From positions 1 to 12,467 of the forward strand of contig JAICVE010000041.1 of assembly GCA_025935475.1 (NCBI GenBank): DNA of 12,467 bases. The letters run 5' to 3'. Source of the stretch: Nitrospira sp. GTDB lineage: Bacteria > Nitrospirota > Nitrospiria > Nitrospirales > Nitrospiraceae. Below the pieces are notes generated by a model that saw only the letters and a list, made by a program, of their open reading frames with translations, had not been told where the DNA came from and made no database searches. Of this stretch, positions 7,619 through 12,467 are shown piece after piece. Made by a program: the position numbers and the translations under genes. The first letter of the stretch is position 1, and every line of letters begins with the position of its first letter.

Positions 7619-9302
7619 CCATATCGCGCAGGCGAGGAGAATCGAAGGATGCACCCCGCCCTTGCCGTGGGCTTCCTTTGCCGATTTCTTCACCTCACGC
7701 GTCTATGATCGCACGTTGATTCACCGACCGTTTTTGACCTATTGCGATGACGACACTTCTTCTCAGTACACCTATACCTATGCGCAGTTCGGTACGGTCG
7801 TCCAAGAGGCGGCCGCGTTCCTCCATCATGTCGGCCTCCGGCGAGGGGACCGCTTGGCGACGGTGCTGTTCAACCATGACGTGACCGTCATCCTGTATTT
7901 TGCCGCCTGGCTGTCAGGATGCACCGTCGTTCCGATCAACGTGGAAGAAGCCCAGGAGAAGAAGCGCTTTATTCTAGAACATTCGGAGGCCGCCGCCGTC
8001 TGTTGCTGGCACAGTGATGTGGAGGAACTGAAGGAGCTTCAGCGCGACCTTCCCTCGCTGGGACAGGTGATTGCGGTCAGTAAGGAAGGCCTGCTCAACA
8101 CGAGCGAGTCCGGTGGCAAAAAGGTGCAATCCCCTTCGTTCGCCTCCGGGTCGTTATCGCGCGTTGGCTCATTGGACGACGAAGCCCTTATCGTCTATAC
8201 GTCTGGGACGACCGGCCCGCCCAAAGGAGTCGTGCTGACGGTCGCCAATCTTCTGACCGACGCAGACGCGATCGCCGACTGGCACGGCTTCGGAGTCAAC
8301 GACCGTCTGATGTGCGTACTTCCCATTCATCATGTGAATGGAACAGTGGTGACGCTGATCACGCCGTTCTACTTCAAGGGAAGTGTGGTGCTCAATCGCA
8401 AGTTCAAAAGCGCCACGTTCTGGCGAAGATTACAGGACGAACGCATCACCTGCGTGAGCGTCGTTCCCACACTGCTGGAGTTTCTCCTGGACACAAACGA
8501 CGACATAACGGCGTATCATTTGCAGGACTTCGCTGGCCTCATCTGCGGCGCCGGACCTCTGCTCAAAGACACGGCGGCACGATTTGAGGACAGGTTCCAT
8601 TTTCCGATCCGCCATGGCTATGGCTTGTCGGAAACGACCTGTTATTCTTGTTTTCTTCCCAACGACTTGCTGTCCCATGAGCATCGCCACTGGATCAGGG
8701 ACTTTGAGTTTCCCTCCATCGGTGTGCCCCTGCGGCACAATCAAATGGCAATCCTCGACCAGGAAGGTCAGCAGCTCCCGGAACTATCGCGGGGAGAGAT
8801 TTGCATCCGGGGAGGGACCGTCTGCGCCGGCTACTACAAACGTGATGATGCGAATGATGACGCGTTCCAATGGGGTTGGTTTCGCTCAGGCGACGAGGGC
8901 TTTTACCTGCGAGACGGGCGGGGGAGGCCGTTTTTCTTCATTTCCGGGCGGCTAAAAGAATTGATCATTCGAGGCGGCGTCAATATCTCTCCTCTTGAGA
9001 TCGATGACGCCTTGAAAACGCACCCGCTCGTCCGGTTCGCTATGGCCGTCCCTTTCGATCACCGTTACTACGGGGAGGAAATTGCCGCTTATGTCGTCCC
9101 GCGAGATGGCGTTCCTGTGCCGATGGAAATCGAGTTGCTGAAGCATTGCCGTGGCCTGTTGTCGTTTTCCAAATGTCCAAAGGTCATTCTGTTCGGTCAG
9201 GATGTTCCTTACACCTCGACCGGCAAGCCGAAACGGCTGGAATTGAAGGCGCAGCTTGCGTCCAGCCTTGCTGCCTATCGCGATCACCAGTTCAAGGAGT
9301 AG
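7593..9302 (+). CDS. AMP-forming acyl-CoA synthetase (class I adenylate-forming enzyme)
   Basis: Predicted to activate a carboxylic acid to its CoA thioester via an acyl-adenylate. The ATG with AAGAGGG close upstream, inside the end of prpC, is preferred and gives 569 residues. Family motifs are in order: P-loop YTSGTTGPPKG (202-212), PIHHVNGTVVTLITP (244-258), GYGLSETT (342-349), FRSGDEG (430-436, with Ser where many members have Thr), the hinge GRLKELIIRGG (452-462) and the catalytic Lys545 in YTSTGKPKR. No membrane segment or carrier-protein domain is seen, so this is a stand-alone ligase. Substrate is unknown. Acetoacetate (product of the lyase), propionate, isovalerate or other branched acids would fit the operon. 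It lacks the extra N-terminal ACAS domain I would expect in acetyl/propionyl-CoA synthetases. Confidence 0.88.
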   Translation: MSRLIAVPDHIAQARRIEGCTPPLPWASFADFFTSRVYDRTLIHRPFLTYCDDDTSSQYTYTYAQFGTVVQEAAAFLHHVGLRRGDRLATVLFNHDVTVILYFAAWLSGCTVVPINVEEAQEKKRFILEHSEAAAVCCWHSDVEELKELQRDLPSLGQVIAVSKEGLLNTSESGGKKVQSPSFASGSLSRVGSLDDEALIVYTSGTTGPPKGVVLTVANLLTDADAIADWHGFGVNDRLMCVLPIHHVNGTVVTLITPFYFKGSVVLNRKFKSATFWRRLQDERITCVSVVPTLLEFLLDTNDDITAYHLQDFAGLICGAGPLLKDTAARFEDRFHFPIRHGYGLSETTCYSCFLPNDLLSHEHRHWIRDFEFPSIGVPLRHNQMAILDQEGQQLPELSRGEICIRGGTVCAGYYKRDDANDDAFQWGWFRSGDEGFYLRDGRGRPFFFISGRLKELIIRGGVNISPLEIDDALKTHPLVRFAMAVPFDHRYYGEEIAAYVVPRDGVPVPMEIELLKHCRGLLSFSKCPKVILFGQDVPYTSTGKPKRLELKAQLASSLAAYRDHQFKE

Positions 9303-9319
9303 GAATTGATGCATCGGGA

Positions 9320-9339
9320 GTTCCTCTCGGAGGAGGAGC
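9320..9339 (+). promoter_or_regulatory. Possible hairpin over the osmC ribosome-binding site
   Basis: GTTCCTC at 9320-9326 can pair with GAGGAGC at 9333-9339 (seven pairs, one G-U) around a six-base loop. The 3' arm is part of the strong GGAGGAGG ribosome site of the OsmC gene. Such a stem could damp initiation until ribosomes from the upstream ligase gene arrive. It may also be a by-product of the purine-rich ribosome site. Confidence 0.25.
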
Positions 9340-9343
9340 CGCC

Positions 9344-9796
9344 ATGTCGGAACACAAAGTTGGGCTGGAATGGAAGAGAGAATCGGAACGGTTCACGTAT
9401 GACACGTACAATCGAGACCACGTGGTAACATTTGAAGGCGGCGCGCGTGTTTCTGTATCTGCCGCGCCTGCGTACCGTGGGAATCCCGCACTCGTCAATC
9501 CGGAGGAAGGACTTGTCGCAGCCTTATCCAGCTGTCACATGCTCACGTTTTTGGCAGTCGCGGCGAAGAAGCGCTTCAACGTGGACCGCTACAGTGATCA
9601 CGCCGTGGGATTTCTTGAAAAAAACCAAAACGGCAGGCTGGCCATTACCCGCGTCGTTCTACACCCTCAGGTCGAATTCAGCGGTCCGACGCTGCCGAAT
9701 CCAACGGAGATTGCCGAGTTGCATGAACTGGCGCACAGCGGATGCTTTATCGCCAATTCCGTCACCACCGAAGTCACGATCGAAGCCGGCTCATAG
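9344..9796 (+). CDS. OsmC/Ohr-family thiol peroxidase-like protein
   Basis: OsmC-fold proteins reduce organic hydroperoxides with a pair of cysteines in a domain-swapped dimer. Here Cys64 in ALSSCHMLTFLA and Cys134 in AHSGCFIANSVTTEV are both in the positions conserved in the family, and the 150-residue length is normal. The start is the ATG after an unusually strong GGAGGAGG ribosome site, seven bases away; the frame extends upstream but without a ribosome site. The strand pattern ERFTYDTYNRDHVVTFEGG at the N-terminus is typical of the OsmC-like YhfA/SACOL-type subgroup more than of Ohr, but I cannot settle the subgroup. It lies 41 bases after the ligase on the same strand and is probably the last gene of the operon. 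Its link with acyl-CoA breakdown may be removal of lipid or acyl peroxides, which is inference. Confidence 0.87.
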   Translation: MSEHKVGLEWKRESERFTYDTYNRDHVVTFEGGARVSVSAAPAYRGNPALVNPEEGLVAALSSCHMLTFLAVAAKKRFNVDRYSDHAVGFLEKNQNGRLAITRVVLHPQVEFSGPTLPNPTEIAELHELAHSGCFIANSVTTEVTIEAGS

Positions 9797-9917
9797 TTCC
9801 AGCAGAGGTCTTTGCTCTCAAGACACACCGCTGCTGATTTTCAAGGGGATCGACCAAATTGTTGATGGCTGGAGCCATTAAGCGCACGTTAGCGCGTTTT
9901 ACGTGATAGAGCGCATT

Positions 9918-10181
9918 TCATCGCAGCACCAAGTTTGGCCGAAGTGGATCGTCCCATTTGTGAGAGCAAGAAGGGGAAGCTAGACCCATGTGGTCTACAT
10001 GCCCTGAACGATAGACCGTAGCCATGTGTCGCCCAGCCTCTTGAACGACTGCATTATTTATAGGACCGATAGTAAAGAAGTTCATAAGACCGCGGGCCAT
10101 CACAACAATGGGTTGTGTTTCGTAGACTGCCAGAAGCCTTGCCGCCTCGAATGCCATGTCCTCTCTTCGGAACTGATACAT
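9918..10181 (-). CDS. Hypothetical protein, 87 residues
   Basis: I do not recognise this protein. The ATG is preceded on its own strand by GCGAGG six bases away, a fair ribosome site. The first two thirds look like a compact mixed alpha/beta protein (EAARLLAVYETQPIVVMARG, then NNAVVQEAGRHMATVYRSG), with no signal peptide or membrane helix. The C-terminal third, rich in His, Ser and Pro, is less protein-like, so a late frameshift is possible. It lies 99 bases downstream of the ribbon-helix-helix gene on the same strand and might be cotranscribed with it; a toxin-like partner role cannot be shown. If it is not real, 9797-10280 would be a 484-base stretch without a gene; I see no RNA gene, repeat family or convincing terminator there. 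Confidence 0.45.
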   Translation of the reverse strand: MYQFRREDMAFEAARLLAVYETQPIVVMARGLMNFFTIGPINNAVVQEAGRHMATVYRSGHVDHMGLASPSCSHKWDDPLRPNLVLR

Positions 10182-10280
10182 AAGAGTCCTCGCTATGGCT
10201 AAGGGTTAGCACTGCGGATATCCAATCGGTTGTTCAAAACGGACGTGCTGATCTAGCGACCCCTGGCGCCTAGGCCAATA

Positions 10281-10499
10281 CTATTTCTGGCCATCCTTGA
10301 ACCTCTTGTACTTCGCCAACCTCCGATCAACATTCTCTTCGTTATCCGTTAGCCAGGCATGGCAAATATGGACAATTACGTCCGACAACGAGGTCCCATA
10401 CGTGCCAATCAGTTCTTTGAGTTCATGTTGCAGAAACGAAGGGACGGTAATGCTGAAGTGCTCAGTTCGAGAATGGTCCGGCGATGCCGACTTGCCCAT
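10281..10499 (-). CDS. Small ribbon-helix-helix (CopG/MetJ-like) DNA-binding protein
   Basis: A 72-residue protein with the layout of a ribbon-helix-helix regulator: a short strand EHFSITVP (13-20), helix A SFLQHELKELIGTYG, a turn with TSLSD, and helix B DVIVHICHAWLTDNEE (40-55), followed by a basic tail DRRLAKYKRFKDGQK. Such proteins bind DNA as dimers through the paired strands and are often autoregulators or antitoxins. The ATG has only a weak GGGTGA upstream. A small perfect inverted repeat sits just before the start. It is divergent from the response regulator gene (152 bases between starts). No clear toxin such as RelE, PIN or HicA is next to it. The fold is seen by pattern only. Confidence 0.65.
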   Translation of the reverse strand: MGKSASPDHSRTEHFSITVPSFLQHELKELIGTYGTSLSDVIVHICHAWLTDNEENVDRRLAKYKRFKDGQK

Positions 10500-10504
10500 A
10501 GATC

Positions 10505-10514
10505 ACCCGTGGGT
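10505..10514. promoter_or_regulatory. Candidate operator, inverted repeat ACCC-GT-GGGT
   Basis: A perfect ten-base inverted repeat lies five bases upstream of the start codon of the minus-strand ribbon-helix-helix gene, overlapping its weak ribosome site and close to a TATTCT that could be a -10 box on that strand. Binding by the encoded dimer would give autoregulation. The repeat is short and could be chance. Confidence 0.25.
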
Positions 10515-10651
10515 ATAGAATATGCTGGTTCAATCTAGCACCAATATCGAACCGTGATCAAGCGAATACATAAAAGCCAATACTGAGTTCACACGCTTTA
10601 ATCGGAAACAGGGCGAGACCTGAGGACTGTGCGCCATGAGGAGAGGACGGT

Positions 10652-11050
10652 ATGGCTCATGAAGACATCATCCGGATCTTGCTCGTGGACGACATCGAGC
10701 TTGTCCGGCATGCATTGCGGACGATCCTCTCTGCTTACCCCCGTTTCGCAATTGTGGGCGAGGCCTGCGACGGAGAAGAGGCTCTCGCCTGGGTCCATCG
10801 ATGCGATCCCTCGGTAGTGGTGATGGACATTCAGATGCCGCGCCTCAACGGCATCCAGGCGACGGCGCTCATAAAACGTTTTTTCCCCCACGTGATCGTA
10901 GTAGGCCTGTCCGTCCACGCCCCGGAGGACCTGCGCCAAGAGATGATTACAGCCGGCGCGACCAGTGTACTCACTAAAGACCATGCCGGCGCACGGCTCC
11001 ATCAAGAAATCACGATAGCCGTGGATTACCGGTCCGCGATGCTATCGTAA
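10652..11050 (+). CDS. Receiver-only response regulator (NarL/CheY-like REC domain)
   Basis: A 132-residue phosphorelay receiver with all key residues: acidic pair Asp13-Asp14 in LLVDDIELVRHALR, phospho-acceptor Asp59 in VVVMDIQMPRLNG, Ser87 in the position of the conserved Ser/Thr, and Lys109 in VLTKDHAG. The sequence style (LVRHALRTIL, VVVMDIQMPRLNGIQA) is that of NarL/LuxR-type regulators, yet the protein ends right after helix 5 without a helix-turn-helix domain. It therefore probably acts by protein contact or as a phosphate sink and not by binding DNA. The ATG follows GAGGAGAGGA. No histidine kinase is in the window. A hypothetical gene follows after 27 bases on the same strand, likely in the same transcript. 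Confidence 0.9.
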   Translation: MAHEDIIRILLVDDIELVRHALRTILSAYPRFAIVGEACDGEEALAWVHRCDPSVVVMDIQMPRLNGIQATALIKRFFPHVIVVGLSVHAPEDLRQEMITAGATSVLTKDHAGARLHQEITIAVDYRSAMLS

Positions 11051-11077
11051 CGGCATTTCCACGAGTGGGAGGTAGTC

Positions 11078-11512
11078 ATGCGACATGAGGAAGCCTGCCT
11101 TGGGATGTTCGTCAGGCTCCTTTCGGACTGGCACGGCATTCCCAAGGGAACGGTGGGAAGCATCGACACGGTGGAGACAGGGATGGATGGTTCATGGTGT
11201 TTCACGATTTTTTGGGAACTGCATCGCCCTTTGAGCTCAGCGATGCCAGGCCGGACTCGGACGCGCACCGGCCTCCAATCCGGATCCCTCGGTTTGCGAC
11301 TATGGGAAGAGGATCTCCCGCGATTCGAAGTCATCACTCAGGAGCAGAAGGCTATGGCCACATTGCTCGTCGCGCCCCCGGCTGACACGAGCCCCACGAC
11401 ATTGAGCTTGTTTACCCCCCAAGCCGTGGAACAACTGACGTTACCGTTTACGGACGGAGAACTCGTGGAAGATGATCAGCCACAACTGGCTCTTGCCTCG
11501 GTTGGAGCGTGA
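11078..11512 (+). CDS. Hypothetical protein with SH3-like N-terminal part
   Basis: No named family is recognised. The ATG is preceded by GGGAGG five bases upstream, a strong ribosome site, and the gene follows the receiver gene by 27 bases. Residues 8-49 run as alternating strands with HGIPKGTVGSI (19-29) and WCFTIFWELHRP (40-51), and SLGLRLWEEDLPRFEVI (70-86) follows. The G-x-P-x-G-T-x-G pattern plus a terminal E/D-D-L-x-x-F-E segment is reminiscent of small SH3-like beta-barrel proteins. From about residue 90 the chain is low in order, rich in Thr, Pro, Leu and acidic residues. There is no signal peptide or membrane helix. Its job may be linked to the receiver protein, but that is only from position. 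Confidence 0.72.
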   Translation: MRHEEACLGMFVRLLSDWHGIPKGTVGSIDTVETGMDGSWCFTIFWELHRPLSSAMPGRTRTRTGLQSGSLGLRLWEEDLPRFEVITQEQKAMATLLVAPPADTSPTTLSLFTPQAVEQLTLPFTDGELVEDDQPQLALASVGA

Positions 11513-11545
11513 GATGGGGCGCTCGCTCTGAACTGATGGTTGACT

Positions 11546-11562
11546 AGGCAGGAACTGTCTTT
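11546..11562 (+). terminator. Weak terminator-like hairpin
   Basis: AGGCAG pairs with CTGTCT (six pairs, one G-U) around a GAA loop, followed by TTAATT. It lies between the ends of two convergent genes, 34 bases after the plus-strand hypothetical gene stops. The T-run is short, so efficiency is doubtful. Confidence 0.3.
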
Positions 11563-11612
11563 AATTGGGCACGAAAGCACGGGCATAGAATCGATCTGTC
11601 GAGTCAGCCCTC

Positions 11613-11810
11613 CTATCGCTTTCCCCGTTCATGAGCTTCTCCCTTCGGCAAATGGCCTTTACGCTCAAGTTCGGCAACATGTTCGAGCAGCAGTTGGACG
11701 ACGTATTTTTGAATGCTGTGACCTCCGCTCAGGGCGGCGGCAGCCTTCAATTTGTTTACGAGATCGGCGGGGACATTTCGTAGATACACGACCTTAGGTT
11801 TAGTAGCCAT
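11613..11810 (-). CDS. Small ribbon-helix-helix protein (antitoxin-like)
   Basis: A 65-residue protein from the ATG: strand KVVYLRNVP (6-14), helix A ADLVNKLKAAAALSGG, then HSIQKYVVQLLLEHVAELERKG (31-52) and a basic tail. The VVYLRNVP strand followed by a long amphipathic helix pair resembles FitA/CopG-type ribbon-helix-helix antitoxins. The ATG has no good ribosome site. An in-frame GTG at 11855 with AGGTAA upstream would add 15 residues and is an alternative start. No toxin ORF is adjacent. It is divergent from the small frameshifted gene, with 141 bases between the starts and a near-perfect palindrome in between, so it may regulate itself or that neighbour. Confidence 0.68.
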   Translation of the reverse strand: MATKPKVVYLRNVPADLVNKLKAAAALSGGHSIQKYVVQLLLEHVAELERKGHLPKGEAHERGKR

Positions 11811-11877
11811 GGGTCGGCGATGATACCGCAACAAGTCCGGCTGACACAAGCTCACTTTACCTGCTGCCTAATGAAAG

Positions 11878-11893
11878 GCTATCATATGCTAGC
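11878..11893. promoter_or_regulatory. Candidate operator, 16-base near-perfect palindrome
   Basis: GCTATCATATGCTAGC is an inverted repeat in which seven of eight half-site positions match. It lies centrally between the divergent starts of the ribbon-helix-helix gene and the small plus-strand gene, the usual place for an operator bound by a symmetric dimer. No binding data are implied. Confidence 0.35.
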
Positions 11894-11951
11894 AACTGTC
11901 GCAGTGCTGGCATTTGTAATAAAGCGCTGCCTATTATCATCGGAGGATGAT

Positions 11952-12151
11952 ATGGCGAAGAGCAGTAAACCGGACTTTCTCACAGAGGAGCGGCTTCTAG
12001 CGTGCCTGATGTTCCTGAGTAAACTGCGCAAAAGCGGCGTGACAAACATGTTCGAAATTCGGCTGAAACTGCGCCATGCATTCCCCGATCTTACGACGAA
12101 TCAGCCGCCGAAGTTCTTGCGTACTGGATGCACACGTTCGCCGCGGCATGA
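11952..12151 (+). pseudogene. Small unknown gene with a probable one-base deletion
   Basis: The ATG has a perfect GGAGG five bases upstream, and the first 46 codons read as a good soluble helical protein (LTEERLLACLMFLSKLRKSG, then TNMFEIRLKLRHAFPDL). After codon LT near 12090-12095 the original frame turns into Arg/Pro/Cys/Gly-rich sequence and runs on to 12239. In the frame beginning at 12095 the sequence reads DESAAEVLAYWMHTFAAA and stops at TGA 12149-12151, continuing the helical, acidic character. Loss of one base near 12093-12095 explains this. The intact ancestor would be about 66 residues. I cannot name the family. Alternatives are a sequencing error or a genuine longer 96-residue protein. 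Confidence 0.55.
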
Positions 12152-12157
12152 CCTAGG

Positions 12158-12181
12158 ACCGCCAACCTTGGGAAGGGCGGT
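12158..12181 (+). terminator. Hairpin after the frameshifted gene, no T-run
   Basis: ACCGCC at 12158-12163 pairs perfectly with GGCGGT at 12176-12181 around a 12-base loop. It begins six bases after the stop of the inferred ancestral frame, which fits a transcript end there, but no T-tract follows. It may be a Rho-type end or have no function. Confidence 0.25.
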
Positions 12182-12203
12182 GAGGTGTGGCTGCATGTGG
12201 AAC

Positions 12204-12228
12204 GGGATGCAAGGGGAGGGCGAGAGGG
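12204..12228 (+). other. Putative G-quadruplex motif
   Basis: Four G-tracts (GGG, GGGG, GGG, GGG) are separated by loops of six, one and five bases, meeting the usual G3+N1-7 rule on the plus strand. The motif lies in the short gap between the 3' ends of two convergent, apparently decayed genes. Whether it folds or affects transcription is unknown. Confidence 0.35.
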
Positions 12229-12267
12229 TTGAGGTTTGAAAATAGGAGTAATTTTACAAAGATTAGC

Positions 12268-12467
12268 TCAGCACAAATCCCTACCATGAAAATCAGCCCT
12301 CTGCAGGCTATTTCGTCTTATTTCAGCTCCGCACGGCCTGCAGAGCAAGTTATTCATTAACTAGCCGGTGTCCGTTTGTTTCAAACTGAGTGAAATGTGA
12401 TCGCAAGTCAGGTTTCCCTCGCTGATCCACTTCTCTCTTAACGATTCGGCTTCTTTTCGAGTCACGC
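12268..12467 (-). pseudogene. Zinc-ribbon-like small protein interrupted by in-frame TAG
   Basis: On the minus strand a frame starts at or before GTG 12465-12463 and reads VTRKEAESLREKW and then EGNLTCDHISLSLKQTDTG up to a TAG at 12361-12363. The same frame then stays open for 30 more codons, reading MNNLLCRPCGAEI and then RRNSLQRADFHGRD, to a TGA at 12268-12270. The TCDH and CRPCGAEI pair is what a small zinc-ribbon protein would have, and it is split by the stop. The TAG follows DTG, where a Tyr codon (TAT/TAC) one base away would be natural. I infer a nonsense mutation in a roughly 65-residue gene. The true 5' end may lie beyond the window. No family name can be given. Confidence 0.5.
12299..12345. 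repeat. Perfect 10-bp inverted repeat with 27-base spacer
   Basis: CTCTGCAGGC at 12299-12308 is repeated in inverse as GCCTGCAGAG at 12336-12345. Each arm contains the palindrome CTGCAG. It lies inside the interrupted minus-strand zinc-ribbon-like frame, so part of it encodes the cysteine pair and its existence may be coincidence. No T-run follows on either strand. Confidence 0.4.

Noticed and set aside
9808..9824. GTCTT/AAGAC hairpin just after the OsmC stop
   Set aside because: Five weak pairs and no following T-run.
9863..9904. Thirteen-codon ATG frame rich in Lys and Arg after the OsmC gene
   Set aside because: No ribosome site and too short to support.
9882..9905. Hairpins GCGC/GCGC followed by GTTTT, and CACGT/ACGTG, after the OsmC gene as operon terminator
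   Set aside because: The stems are only four or five pairs, mutually exclusive, and the T-run is interrupted; not strong enough to call a terminator.
10530..10547. GGTTCAATCTAGCACCA-like string resembling a tRNA T-arm and CCA end, possibly an attachment-site remnant
   Set aside because: No matching acceptor, D-arm or anticodon arm upstream, and the T-stem is not properly paired; no integrase or direct repeat found.
12374..12386. GTTTG/CAAAC stem with TTT loop as a CRISPR-like or terminator element
   Set aside because: Single occurrence, short AT-rich stem, and it falls within the zinc-ribbon-like reading frame.
12395..12452. TTAAC and GTTAG-like strings considered as integron attC core sites
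   Set aside because: No paired core sites at suitable distance, no integrase, and genes are not in a uniform cassette orientation.

Overview
The window is bacterial, moderately GC-rich and gene-dense. It has two parts. Positions 1-9796 look like the distal part of one long plus-strand catabolic operon. Positions 9797-12467 are a looser tail of small regulatory, hypothetical and decayed genes on both strands. I cannot fix the organism from sequence alone. The protein style and the mix of small ribbon-helix-helix, receiver-only and hypothetical genes would fit a Nitrospira-like or proteobacterial genome, but that is an impression.

Operon, 5' to 3': the C-terminal half of a 3-methylcrotonyl-CoA carboxylase carboxyltransferase (liuB type), methylglutaconyl-CoA hydratase (liuC), HMG-CoA lyase (liuE/mvaB type), a short MeaB-type G-protein chaperone, a second crotonase with both catalytic glutamates, 2-methylcitrate dehydratase (prpD), methylisocitrate lyase (prpB), 2-methylcitrate synthase (prpC), an AMP-forming acyl-CoA ligase, and an OsmC-family thiol peroxidase. 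Junctions run from a 26-base overlap to a 41-base gap, so one transcript is likely. It must start upstream of the window, where the biotin-carboxylase subunit, isovaleryl-CoA dehydrogenase and possibly a B12-dependent acyl-CoA mutase would be expected.

How the genes work together: the first three enzymes take 3-methylcrotonyl-CoA (from leucine or isovalerate) through 3-methylglutaconyl-CoA and HMG-CoA to acetyl-CoA plus acetoacetate. The prp genes condense propionyl-CoA with oxaloacetate and cleave the product to pyruvate plus succinate. The ligase and second crotonase would feed acids and enoyl-CoAs into these routes. This makes the operon a combined branched-chain and propionyl-CoA module. 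MeaB is unexpected here, because it normally serves the methylmalonyl-CoA route, and no mutase is visible.

Tail: an 87-codon hypothetical gene and a ribbon-helix-helix regulator on the minus strand; a receiver-only response regulator followed by a hypothetical SH3-like protein on the plus strand; a second ribbon-helix-helix gene (minus) divergent from a small gene carrying a probable one-base deletion; and at the right edge a minus-strand zinc-ribbon-like gene interrupted by an in-frame TAG. Two palindromes near the regulator genes are candidate operators, and a four-tract G-rich motif lies between the two decayed genes. No tRNA, rRNA, CRISPR array or transposase was seen.
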